Origin: Bartonella sp. HY328
GTDB lineage: Bacteria > Pseudomonadota > Alphaproteobacteria > Rhizobiales > Rhizobiaceae
DNA length: 64,000 bases
Direction: 5' to 3'
NCBI RefSeq assembly: GCF_025449335.1
Contig: NZ_CP104883.1
Span: 2,286,501 to 2,350,500 of the forward strand
Shown: positions 36,873-45,252 of the stretch, one piece after another
Layout of the letters: each line of letters begins with the position of its first letter
Numbering within the stretch: position 1 is the stretch's first letter
Program-made: the position numbers and the translations under genes
Notes under the pieces: generated by a model
Database searches by the model: none
Told to the model about the DNA's origin: nothing
Seen by the model: the letters and a program-made list of their open reading frames with translations, nothing else

Positions 36873-37652
36873 GCCGGCAACATTCTGGTCATAATCAATA
36901 AGAGCGCCTGTCATAACCCCTGCCGAGGTGCTCAAAACATAGCTGGCAAGATTTGCCAATTGATCTGGCTTACAAAGCTGCCCCATTGGCTGTGCAGCTT
37001 CAGCCTTTTCAAGCCAGTCATCGCCTGCATTGTGAAATTTACGCTGGGTTGCGTCTTCGCCCGGTGTATCCATCCAACCAGGCAAAATTGCATTACAGCG
37101 AATCTTGTTAAAGCGATAAGCATTAGCAACGTTTTTTGTAAGTGTTGCCAAGGCTCCCTTTGATGCCGAATAAGGTGCAAGATAGGATTGCCCACAATAG
37201 GCACACTGCGACAAAATATTAATGATTGAGCCACCGCCACCCTGGCTCAAACGATGTTTAACAAAGCCTTGCATCATAAAAAATGGGGCGCGGGCATTGG
37301 TGTTAAACATTTCATCCCATAATTCTTCGCCCGTATCAATCAACGTACCACGCGCACCAAGGGCTGCCGCATTAACCAAAACATTAACCGTACCAAATTT
37401 TGCAACAGCCTCATCAATTACATTAAGGCAAGCGTTGACATCTTGCAGATCAACAGCAACAAAGCCTGCATCAACACCTTGACTTTGCAAGATTTCTACC
37501 GCTTTTTTTCCCTTTTGTGCATCACGCCCTGCAAGCAATACCTTTCGGCACCCTTCATTTACCAATTGTTGCGCTATAGCAAAACCAACACCTTGCGCAC
37601 CGCCTGTAATAACTGCACTTGTATCCTTATGACGATTATTAAGATCACCCAT
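36858..37652 (-). CDS. Short-chain dehydrogenase/reductase, polyol-cluster paralogue 2
   Basis: 264 residues. Rossmann motif GGAQGVG, NAAA in place of NNAG-type motif, and the catalytic YSASKGAL. It is paralogous to the SDR at 12778-13611. Its GGGGAGG lies inside the last codons of the upstream dehydrogenase gene. That gene's stop is one base before this ATG (TAATATG), so translation is coupled. It is last gene of the second dehydrogenase module. The stop region is repeated downstream (36788-36872). Likely an oxidoreductase of an inositol-derived alcohol; substrate unknown. Confidence 0.84.
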   Translation of the reverse strand: MGDLNNRHKDTSAVITGGAQGVGFAIAQQLVNEGCRKVLLAGRDAQKGKKAVEILQSQGVDAGFVAVDLQDVNACLNVIDEAVAKFGTVNVLVNAAALGARGTLIDTGEELWDEMFNTNARAPFFMMQGFVKHRLSQGGGGSIINILSQCAYCGQSYLAPYSASKGALATLTKNVANAYRFNKIRCNAILPGWMDTPGEDATQRKFHNAGDDWLEKAEAAQPMGQLCKPDQLANLASYVLSTSAGVMTGALIDYDQNVAGAYPE

Positions 37653-37653
37653 A

Positions 37654-38667
37654 TTAAAATTCCTCCCCTAAATTTTTAAGATTAATTGTTTTGCCTTGTT
37701 TTAAGGATGCATCCGCAGCCTCCGCGAGATATGCCGCCATAATGCCGTCAATTGCATTGATCGGCATATCAAGCCCTTGTTTCGCACAATTGATAAATTC
37801 TCCAATTTCAGCCGTATAAGATGGGCCATAACGCTCCATAAAAAATTCAAGTATCGGCGCCCTAACGCCAACGGCATTGGCTGCAAAAGTAACAAAGCCC
37901 GATTGGCGTGGATTATCGGAAACAACCATACCATTTGCACCAAACGCTTCAATGCGCTGATCAAACCCAAAAGCACAACGACGAGAGTTTAAAACCGTAA
38001 TAATGGTTCCATCATCTGCAAGCATCGTAACGCTTGCCGTATCAATATCGCTAAGTTCGCCAATTCTTGGATCAATTATCGATGAGCCATGGGCTGTCAC
38101 TGAAACAATGCGACTATTCACAATTGCCCGTGTCATATCAAAATCATGGATCATCATATCACGAAAAAGGCCACCGGAGCGCGGCACATAATCAAGCGGC
38201 GGCGGCAAAGGATCGCGGCTGGTGATAATAAGCTGTTCAAGTCGCCCTATTTTTCCATCATGAACGGCATGCCTTACACTGGCATGACCACGGTCAAAAC
38301 GGCGATTAAAACCAACAAAAATTTTACGAGCCGCCGCTTCGCCAATATCATTGATAAAATCAAGACCTTGTTTAAAATTAGCTGCCAACGGCTTTTCGCA
38401 AAGCACTGGTTTTTGCGTTTTAACCGCTTCTTTTAATAAATCAATATGGGTATCTGATGATGTGGCAATCATGATTGCATCACACTTATCATTATTCATT
38501 GCAGCAATAGAAGTTGGCGTAACCTTGCCACCCCATTCTGCGCTAAGGGCCTCAGCTGCCCCTTGTACAGGATCATAAATAGCGCCTATTTTTGCACCAG
38601 CTGCTAAGATTGAAGCCGCATGCACTTTTGCCATGCGCCCTGCTCCCATTAATGCAATGGTTGTCAT
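37654..38667 (-). CDS. Gfo/Idh/MocA-family dehydrogenase C (IolG-like)
   Basis: 337 residues, related to the two tandem IolG proteins: MGAGRMAKVHA Rossmann motif, CEKPLA, FNRRFDRGH, ITSRDPLPPPLDY, RDMMIHDFDMTRA (Asp and His of the catalytic set) and NSRRCAFGFDQRIE. The more divergent nucleotide and C-terminal regions suggest a different inositol stereoisomer or derivative. GGGAGG precedes the ATG. It is coupled to the SDR downstream and lies 38 bases after dehydrogenase D. Confidence 0.86.
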   Translation of the reverse strand: MTTIALMGAGRMAKVHAASILAAGAKIGAIYDPVQGAAEALSAEWGGKVTPTSIAAMNNDKCDAIMIATSSDTHIDLLKEAVKTQKPVLCEKPLAANFKQGLDFINDIGEAAARKIFVGFNRRFDRGHASVRHAVHDGKIGRLEQLIITSRDPLPPPLDYVPRSGGLFRDMMIHDFDMTRAIVNSRIVSVTAHGSSIIDPRIGELSDIDTASVTMLADDGTIITVLNSRRCAFGFDQRIEAFGANGMVVSDNPRQSGFVTFAANAVGVRAPILEFFMERYGPSYTAEIGEFINCAKQGLDMPINAIDGIMAAYLAEAADASLKQGKTINLKNLGEEF

Positions 38668-38705
38668 TTTAATCCTCCCTAAATGTGCTTAAACTTATTT
38701 CACTA

Positions 38706-39878
38706 TTACGCTTTTAAACTCACGCGCTGGCCACTTAATGCCGATTGTTCCATTGCACTAATCACCCGTTGATTTTCATAGCCAAAGCGAAAATCTGGGA
38801 AGCAGCCGCTTTGTCCCATAATGCCGCAAATTAGATCATGAACTTCAATCACCTTGACATCAAAATATCCAAGACCACCGCCGGCAAAATCAAAACCAAA
38901 AAAACCACTAAATTGCTCGACCTGACTGCCAGCAAGTAACGTCTTAAAACCGCGATCAGCTTTTGGATCGCCATAACGAGCAATTTTTAATTCGTTAAAG
39001 CGTTCACCATCCATAATGATTGTGCCTTGTGTTCCAGAAACCTCCCAATAAACACCAAAGACCTTACCTGCAGCAATGCGCGAACTTTCAATCGTACCGC
39101 CTGCACCATTTTCAAAGGTAATGAGAGATTGGAACTGATCTTCATTTTCTACCGGCAAACGCTTGCCACTTTGGTCAACACCTGCCCCATAGCCAGAGCC
39201 ACCCGAAGCAGCTGGCCGTGTTTTGAAGAAAGTTTGTTCTTGTCCGCAAACACTTGAGAAGTCGCCCATTAGAAATTGTGCCACACTAATCACATGGGAA
39301 CCAAGATCGCCGAGCGACCCAGAGCCAGCCTCGTCGCGAGAACAACGCCAACTCCAAGGCATATCGGGATCATTGAAAAAGCCTTGGTCAAACCAACCGC
39401 GAAAGCGGGTAAGTTCACCAATATCGCCGCGATCAATTAATTGCTTGGCTAATAGTGCGGCGGGCGTTTTAATATTATTAAAAGCAATCATGGTTTTAAC
39501 ACCATGTTTTTGCACAAGCTCTACCAAATTTTTGGCGTCTTCCAACTTAACTGTTAAAGGCTTTTCGCAATAGACATGTTTACCCGCCTTAATCGCTGCC
39601 GTTGCCATTTCAACATGCATAGCATTTGGTGTTGTAATATCGACAATATCAATTTCAGGATCATTAACCATGGCGCGCCAATCAGCAGTATGATTTTTAA
39701 AGCCAAATCGTTGCGCCGCAGATTGTGCAAGCTCCGGTGTCGCATCAGCAAGGCAATGCAACAACGGCAAGGCTGGCAAATTGCGATAGAGCAAGGCGGC
39801 ACGATGATAGGCATCGGCATGAGCCTGCCCCATAAAGCCCGAGCCAATGAGACCTATATTTAATGTTTTACGTGTCAT
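38706..39878 (-). CDS. Gfo/Idh/MocA-family dehydrogenase D
   Basis: 390 residues, same subgroup as dehydrogenase B (28557-29672): IGLIGSGFMGQAHADAYH, HVYCEKPLTV, SGSLGDLGSHVISVAQF and ERFNEL. It contains an insertion around residues 225-250 (Gly/Ser-rich RPAASGGSGYG) also typical of longer members of the group. ATG 39878 has GAGG 7 bases upstream; the frame to 39911 is rejected. It lies between the second IolE-like gene and dehydrogenase C. Confidence 0.84.
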   Translation of the reverse strand: MTRKTLNIGLIGSGFMGQAHADAYHRAALLYRNLPALPLLHCLADATPELAQSAAQRFGFKNHTADWRAMVNDPEIDIVDITTPNAMHVEMATAAIKAGKHVYCEKPLTVKLEDAKNLVELVQKHGVKTMIAFNNIKTPAALLAKQLIDRGDIGELTRFRGWFDQGFFNDPDMPWSWRCSRDEAGSGSLGDLGSHVISVAQFLMGDFSSVCGQEQTFFKTRPAASGGSGYGAGVDQSGKRLPVENEDQFQSLITFENGAGGTIESSRIAAGKVFGVYWEVSGTQGTIIMDGERFNELKIARYGDPKADRGFKTLLAGSQVEQFSGFFGFDFAGGGLGYFDVKVIEVHDLICGIMGQSGCFPDFRFGYENQRVISAMEQSALSGQRVSLKA

Positions 39879-40010
39879 AATGAACCTCTTTAATATTCTG
39901 AAACAACCCACATTGCATTGGAGAACGCTTTATTAAACGGCAATTAAACGCCAAAAAATATGGGACTAAAGATATGAGAAATAACAATTAACTTGTTAGG
40001 CATTTAAAGA

Positions 40011-40907
40011 TTAGGGTTTATAAATATGGGTCGTAATAAAACGATAAGCCCGCTTAACCGCATCAAAAGGCGGAGCTTTCTGAGGGTCTTGCTCGGCTTC
40101 TACAACCAGCCAACCGCTATAGCGTCCTTGCTTTAAAAATTCTGCCAATGCACTGTAATCAACTGAGCCATCACCGGGAACGGTAAACATGCCGTTTCTA
40201 ACACCATCATTAAAGGAAAGATCCTTGTCACGCACTTGTTTCAACACGTCACCGCGAACATCTTTTAGATGAATATGATTGATACGTGGACCAAATTCAG
40301 TAATAAGGGTTGCATAATCAAAACCGCCAGCAAAGGCATGGCCAGTGTCAAGCAATAGACCAACCGAAGGACCGGTTGCTGCCATGACTGCACGTACTTC
40401 ATCAAGGGTCTCAGCAACCATCATAAGATGATGATGATAAGCTAAATCAAGATCAAACTGCTCTTTTAAAATATCAGCAAAGCGTGTCAAGCGCTCACCA
40501 TAGGCGGCATATTCTTCGCTTTTCAAAGTCCAGCGTTGCGACATGCCAATATCAAGGGCATTTTCTGGCATATGCGCGCACTCACCATAAACCATCACCT
40601 TGACACCGCAGGCTTTTAAGAGGCTCGCATGTTCGCGGACATTTTCAACCTCTTCTTCAACACTGTTATCTGCTAAAAATCCACTATGCCAACCAGATAC
40701 CAATGATAAATTATATCTAGCTAAAAGAGATGTAAGAACCGACGCATTTTTCGGAAAAATTTTGCTTAATTCCACCCCTTGATAACCTGCATCCTCAGCC
40801 TCGCTCAAGCATTGGTCTGCGGTGGTATCAGCACCAAATTCGGGCAATACTTCATTCACCCACGATAAAGGACTAACGCCAATTTTAATTTTATCTGTTT
40901 GAAACAC
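40011..40907 (-). CDS. Inosose dehydratase-like TIM-barrel protein (IolE paralogue)
   Basis: 298 residues. It shares with IolE the N-terminus IGVSPLSWVNEVLPEFG, YHHHLMMVAET (metal site), LLDTGHAFAGG, HIHLKDVRG and VEAEQDPxKAPP. It starts at GTG 40907, 7 bases after GGAGG. It is first gene of the second module and divergent from the LacI-type regulator at 41193, with several palindromes between them. Dehydratase or epimerase activity on an isomeric inosose is likely. Confidence 0.84.
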   Translation of the reverse strand: MFQTDKIKIGVSPLSWVNEVLPEFGADTTADQCLSEAEDAGYQGVELSKIFPKNASVLTSLLARYNLSLVSGWHSGFLADNSVEEEVENVREHASLLKACGVKVMVYGECAHMPENALDIGMSQRWTLKSEEYAAYGERLTRFADILKEQFDLDLAYHHHLMMVAETLDEVRAVMAATGPSVGLLLDTGHAFAGGFDYATLITEFGPRINHIHLKDVRGDVLKQVRDKDLSFNDGVRNGMFTVPGDGSVDYSALAEFLKQGRYSGWLVVEAEQDPQKAPPFDAVKRAYRFITTHIYKP

Positions 40908-40977
40908 TCTTTATCCTCCGCTTTAAATAGGGCCGATAATCCAACCAAAAACAACGGCGCACCAAAAACCTCCCCCC

Positions 40978-40999
40978 TTAAGCTAAAGCATTAGCTTAA
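40978..40999. promoter_or_regulatory. 22-bp palindrome between IolE paralogue and LacI gene
   Basis: TTAAGCTAA (40978-40986) and TTAGCTTAA (40991-40999) are perfect inverted repeats around AGCA. A further copy of the arm, TTAAGCTAA, stands at 41073-41081. It lies 71-92 bases upstream of the GTG at 40907. A dimeric regulator's operator is the simplest reading; an RNA hairpin in the leader is possible. Confidence 0.5.
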
Positions 41000-41107
41000 T
41001 GGTCGTTTCTGCTAAATTTGGTAATTTTTTTAGATTAGATTAAAGACGTTCATTCGATCTTATGCCCTAACCTTAAGCTAAAAATATAATGATACCAGCG
41101 CTGTTTT

Positions 41108-41143
41108 GCTGGAAAACCATCAAACTAAAGATGGAAAACCATC
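41108..41143. promoter_or_regulatory. Two tandem GATGG-AAAA-CCATC palindromes before the LacI gene
   Basis: GATGG-AAAA-CCATC (41130-41143) is a perfect inverted repeat. GCTGG-AAAA-CCATC (41108-41121) is the same with one mismatch. They are 22 bases apart, two helical turns, so both face the same side. They end 50 bases before the start of the LacI-type gene, suggesting autoregulation and control of the divergent module. Confidence 0.55.
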
Positions 41144-41192
41144 AATTTGCCATTTATTGTCACCATAGTTGAACAATAGAAGGAGGGGGCAG

Positions 41193-42224
41193 ATGACTAA
41201 AAAAACTACACTACAAGATATTGCCGAAGCTGCGAATTTAAGCATTGCAACAGTAGATCGCGTGGTCAACCGCCGTGGCGGCGTATCGCCAGCAGCCGAA
41301 GCGTTAGTATTGGAATGGGCAAGTAGGCTTGATCTTGATCGGCGGATTTTTCGCAAGCATTTGCGCAATTTACGCATCGCTGTCATGTTGCAATCTCCGC
41401 ATAACCCATTTTACCGCGAATTGCGCGATGCTTTTTCCGAGCTTAACAGTGCCTTGACCGATATGAAAATTGCAAGTTTTCTACATTATATTGATATAAC
41501 TGATCTTAAGGGTATAAGATCTAAAATAGATGAAATTGCCGGATCCTATGATGGTTTAATCATTATTGCCCCTAATGAAGCAGGACTTTGTGATGCTTTA
41601 CGCAATTTGGCGAATAAACTACCCATCGTCACTTTGGCGACCGATATTCCAAATAGCGGCCGTGTTGCCTATATTGGCCCAGACAATCGCCAAATGGGTC
41701 GTGTTGCGGGTGAATTAATGGGTAGGTTTTTAAGTGACGGTGGCGGCGATTTGCTAATTGTCGTTGGCCTTAGCAATATTGCTGGCCATGAAGAACGCGA
41801 AATGGGTTTTAGAACCGTTTTGCGCGAGCGTTTTCCTGCCTGTAATATTATCGGCGTTGTGGAAAGTGAGGAAGACCCAATTAAAGCAGGTGATCTTGTT
41901 GGTGCAGAACTTAAAAAAAATCCTACCATTCGTGGCATTTATAATATTTCTGCCGGTAACACGGCTATCGTAAAAAGCATTGAAGCTTTAGGGAAAACCG
42001 GTACGGTTAAAATCATAACCCATGAACTCACTGAATCTCGCCGAAAATTGCTGCGTGATGGTCTTATAGATGTTGTTATCGATCAAAACCCTAAAATTGA
42101 AGTGCAGCAGGCATTAGAGGTTTTTGAGTGGTATTATCAGCGCCGAGAAATGTTGCCGCCCATGAGCAATCCAACGCCTTTTATTATCTATATTCGTGAA
42201 AATTGCCCGATGGATGTTTTTTAA
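41193..42224 (+). CDS. LacI-family transcriptional regulator with sugar-binding domain (module regulator)
   Basis: 343 residues from ATG 41193, 3 bases after GGAGGGGG; a TTG at 41169 is an alternative. N-terminal helix-turn-helix TTLQDIAEAANLSIATVDRVVNRRGGVSP, then a periplasmic-binding-protein-like domain (about 65-340: RIAVMLQSPHNPFYRELRDAF, DNRQMGRVAGELMG). Divergent from the IolE-paralogue operon, with palindromes in between. It most likely controls that operon in response to a polyol. It may also act on the dehydrogenase gene downstream. Confidence 0.86.
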   Translation: MTKKTTLQDIAEAANLSIATVDRVVNRRGGVSPAAEALVLEWASRLDLDRRIFRKHLRNLRIAVMLQSPHNPFYRELRDAFSELNSALTDMKIASFLHYIDITDLKGIRSKIDEIAGSYDGLIIIAPNEAGLCDALRNLANKLPIVTLATDIPNSGRVAYIGPDNRQMGRVAGELMGRFLSDGGGDLLIVVGLSNIAGHEEREMGFRTVLRERFPACNIIGVVESEEDPIKAGDLVGAELKKNPTIRGIYNISAGNTAIVKSIEALGKTGTVKIITHELTESRRKLLRDGLIDVVIDQNPKIEVQQALEVFEWYYQRREMLPPMSNPTPFIIYIRENCPMDVF

Positions 42225-42648
42225 AAAATAGAAATTGTTAGACGTTTACACCACCCACTCGTTATTTTTTCAATTATTGAAGCACTAAATTATCAAGATT
42301 TTTTGCTTTAATAATTTAAAAACTTTACTTTTTTTCAATATTGTGTGAAATTCTAACCTAGGAACTCCCAATCCTCTGCTCTTTTAATCATATATACAAG
42401 CCATCTACTTAACATAATGGCTTATTTTTGCTGCGTATTTTATTTGGTATAACTAAAATTAAAAAAGCGTCTTTTTTGCAAAAAAATTATAATTATGCAT
42501 TTTTTGCAAGATTATCCAACATGAAGACTATTGTACGTGCTTGATGTATTTATTGACAATGGTGTTTAATTTTAACTGTCCACCACCTCTATTAGAATTT
42601 GATATTTTTCAATCGCTTTTAGCCACACCTTATATGTAGGATTCTATT
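42225..42648. other. 424-base gene-free stretch
   Basis: AT-rich with no coding frame. AAGCCAT (42398-42404) and ATGGCTT (42417-42423) form a 7-bp stem followed by ATTTTT, a weak terminator candidate for the LacI gene. The promoter of the next gene probably lies in the last 100 bases. Nothing else seen. Confidence 0.4.
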
Positions 42649-43677
42649 ATGGCAGAAATTACACAAGAATTACATTGGGGCATTATTGGTGCAGCACGTA
42701 TTGCAGAAAATGCAATTTTACCAGCATTGATAAAGTCACCTTACGCAAAACCTCACGCTATTGCATCACGAAACACAGCGCGGGCAAAAGAATTAGCTTC
42801 TAAATTTCACATCGCAAAAATCTACGACTCCTACGACGCTTTGCTTGAAGATGATGATATTGATGTGGTGTATATTGCACTTCCTAATAATCTCCATGTT
42901 GAATGGATGGAAAAAGCGATCAAAGCCAACAAACATATTTTGTGCGAAAAGCCAGCGGCAATGAATTACCGATCATTAGAAGCCTTAAAAAACGACAAAA
43001 TTCATCTAAAAATATCAGAGGCTTTTATGGTGCGCCAGCAACCACGCTGGATAAGATTACAAGAAATATTGGCAAGTAAAATATATGGCGAAGTTAAAAC
43101 ATTTTCTTCCCTTTTATCCTTTATGATGAGCGATGATCCGGACTTTAGACAAGACCCCAAGATGGGTGGTGGCGCCTATTTCGATCTAGGCTGTTATACC
43201 GCTATGGCTGCACGTTTCGTTTTTCAAAAAGAGCCTTTACGCGTTATGGCTTTAATGGAAAAAAATGCTGCCGGCATTGATCTTTTCAGTACCGTTATTT
43301 TGGATTTTGGTGATGGCTGCCACGCGAGTTTCTTGGTATCACTCGCCAGCGCTTCATCACAATCCATTCAAATTGTTTGTGAAAAAGCTTTTATAAATTT
43401 GCCGCAGGCTTATGTTCCATCCCGCCAATTGCCCAATCTTATTCAAATTGATACATCAACCGATCACGCAAACTCAAAACTTGAAATAATTGAATTTCCT
43501 GCCCTCGATCAATATGAAGCTGAAGTCACCGCATTCTCTCAGGCTGTTTTAGGACATGATGTACCATTTTATGGCCTAGATGATGCTTTAGCCAATGCGC
43601 GCATTGGCGATGCCATTTTTAAATCTGCCAATAGCGGCCAATGGGTAAACTGCAATAGTTTCAACGATAAATTATGA
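42649..43677 (+). CDS. Gfo/Idh/MocA-family dehydrogenase E
   Basis: 342 residues. Rossmann motif GIIGAARIAENA, CEKPAAMN with the catalytic Lys, and GGGAYFDLGCYTAM where other members have a catalytic Asp/His-containing helix; here the usual His is replaced by Cys-Tyr. The pattern (GAARIA, EAFMVRxxPRW) resembles the trans-1,2-dihydrobenzenediol/glucose-fructose oxidoreductase-like subgroup rather than IolG. AGGA precedes the ATG. It is separated from the LacI gene by 424 bases and followed by a terminator repeat. Confidence 0.83.
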   Translation: MAEITQELHWGIIGAARIAENAILPALIKSPYAKPHAIASRNTARAKELASKFHIAKIYDSYDALLEDDDIDVVYIALPNNLHVEWMEKAIKANKHILCEKPAAMNYRSLEALKNDKIHLKISEAFMVRQQPRWIRLQEILASKIYGEVKTFSSLLSFMMSDDPDFRQDPKMGGGAYFDLGCYTAMAARFVFQKEPLRVMALMEKNAAGIDLFSTVILDFGDGCHASFLVSLASASSQSIQIVCEKAFINLPQAYVPSRQLPNLIQIDTSTDHANSKLEIIEFPALDQYEAEVTAFSQAVLGHDVPFYGLDDALANARIGDAIFKSANSGQWVNCNSFNDKL

Positions 43678-43690
43678 ATTATAGCAAGAA

Positions 43691-43777
43691 AAAACGGCCT
43701 AAGCCGTTTTGCTGGAAATAATGTTTTTTGTGCGCATTGTCACAACGCAAAACAGCCTAAGCCGTTTTGCTGGAAAT
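43691..43777. repeat. 29-bp direct repeat containing a bidirectional terminator hairpin
   Basis: A 29-base sequence at 43691-43719 recurs at 43749-43777 with one mismatch. Each copy includes the hairpin AAAACGGC-CTAA-GCCGTTTT (43691-43710) or its AAAACAGC variant. The second copy overlaps the last codons and TAG stop (43757-43759) of the minus-strand gene, so the first copy is a duplicate of a gene end. The hairpin would terminate transcripts from both convergent genes. Confidence 0.8.
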
Positions 43778-44563
43778 GCTTGTCACATTCGTCTTAATCA
43801 AACCAGCAAGACTATCTGGATCTTCAGCCTTCGCGATAAATTCAAGAATGGGTGATTTATCACCTTCCTCAACCGCTACATTTGCCACCAACATTGCAGC
43901 CATAATTTTAATTTGCCCACGCAAGACATCAACGGCCTGTTGATGCGCTGCCTGCAAGTGTAAATTATTGTCATAAAGACGAGATATTTCATTTTCCGAC
44001 TCGTTATCGGCTTCATGCCGATCTCCACCATCACGCAGATTTAGGTCTAAAACATCTGTTTCATTATTAGCCAGTAAATTGCCGCGCAAGTCTTTAATCA
44101 ATGCCAAAGCTTGTTGATATTTTTCTTCAACCTCAGCAAGCTTGTTTTCTATTTGATTTTTTTGACGCTGTATGGATTTCGCGGCATTCAATTCTTGCTT
44201 CAAAGTAATTATTTCACTGCCAATTTGTTTATTTGACGACGATAGTTCTTTTGTGGTTTGCTCAAAGGGCAAAAGGTAATAATTACGTTCACGCACTTTA
44301 CTAATATCCAGTAGAGCTTTGGCATAACGATCATCAGCCATTTTAAGCAGCTCTTCCAAACGTGCAACTTCTGTTGCGTGTTCTGCGCGCAAAAAATCAC
44401 GTTCCACTTCAACTTCATTTAAGGAAATAGGAACTTCCATCCGTACAGCTTTATTCGCAAGAAAAAGTGCTCGCCGCCAAATTAGCGGAAAAACAAGCAT
44501 CACCAAAAAGCCGGTGACAGCACTACCCAAGATGAAAAACAGAATGGATTGAACCCAAATCAT
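43757..44563 (-). CDS. Membrane-anchored coiled-coil protein of unknown function
   Basis: 268 residues. One N-terminal membrane helix (about residues 5-29), then a basic stretch RRALFLANKAVR and a long Glu/Lys/Gln-rich region (about 45-220) expected to form coiled coil, with a more hydrophobic tail. Topology would place the coiled coil in the cytoplasm. No family name can be given with confidence; similar proteins occur in Brucella-like genomes next to envelope genes. It is followed on the same strand upstream by eipA (60-base gap). The stop lies within a repeated terminator sequence. Confidence 0.7.
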   Translation of the reverse strand: MIWVQSILFFILGSAVTGFLVMLVFPLIWRRALFLANKAVRMEVPISLNEVEVERDFLRAEHATEVARLEELLKMADDRYAKALLDISKVRERNYYLLPFEQTTKELSSSNKQIGSEIITLKQELNAAKSIQRQKNQIENKLAEVEEKYQQALALIKDLRGNLLANNETDVLDLNLRDGGDRHEADNESENEISRLYDNNLHLQAAHQQAVDVLRGQIKIMAAMLVANVAVEEGDKSPILEFIAKAEDPDSLAGLIKTNVTSISSKTA

Positions 44564-44622
44564 AAAAAACTACTCATTCATTTAAAACCAAAACTTAGCT
44601 TCGTTAATATTACTAGTCTGCT

Positions 44623-45252
44623 TTAAAATGGATTCCAAGTTGGCTTTGGAGTTAATTTTAGATAGCCAATATTAATGCCAAGCCGTGCGCCAAGGCCTGT
44701 ATGAATTGGCACCAAAAGCACTTGCTTACGCTTTAAAACATTAAAACCAACGCCAGCAACTAAATAGGCTGAACCAGAAACCCCGCCATAGCGCCCCCAA
44801 ATATTTCTCACATTATCAAGATTATAAACCAGCATCATAACACGTGAACCTTGGCCGCCATAATCAAGCCCAATAGATGGGCCTTGCCAAAACATGCGAT
44901 AATCACCAGCATTTTTTGTATAAAGTGCGCCCTCGCCATAGGTTAAGCCGCCAATAAACGCCCCTGAGCCTTCTTCACCTTGAATATAACCATTGGGCAA
45001 ACCATAGCGTGAAAAAATATTTTGAACTGCGGTAGCAAGTCCACCCGATGTATCACCAAAAAAACGATGGCCTGAATCAATAATTTCCTGCGCGGTATAA
45101 TGCTCACTGCTATTATTGCGATTTTGCGCCATTGTTGGTGTTGCAATACCGACAAATGAAAAAAATACAAGTATTGCGGCAATAGGATTTAAAATCTGCA
45201 AGTGCAAAAAGTCCTTTTGTCTAGAAAAAAAGGATAAAATGGCATGGAACAT
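44623..45252 (-). CDS. eipA: DUF1134 periplasmic protein (EipA-type envelope integrity protein)
   Basis: 209 residues. A signal peptide (core LNPIAAILVFFSFVGIATP, cleavage near TMAQ) is followed by the DUF1134 domain: GHRFFGDTSGGLATAVQNIF, EGSGAFIGGLTYGEG, GPSIGLDYGGQG and GVGFNVL. This family is restricted to alphaproteobacteria; the Brucella member EipA is a periplasmic protein needed for cell-envelope integrity. AAAGGA precedes the ATG. It sits divergent to ftsK, with the coiled-coil gene downstream. Confidence 0.82.
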   Translation of the reverse strand: MFHAILSFFSRQKDFLHLQILNPIAAILVFFSFVGIATPTMAQNRNNSSEHYTAQEIIDSGHRFFGDTSGGLATAVQNIFSRYGLPNGYIQGEEGSGAFIGGLTYGEGALYTKNAGDYRMFWQGPSIGLDYGGQGSRVMMLVYNLDNVRNIWGRYGGVSGSAYLVAGVGFNVLKRKQVLLVPIHTGLGARLGINIGYLKLTPKPTWNPF

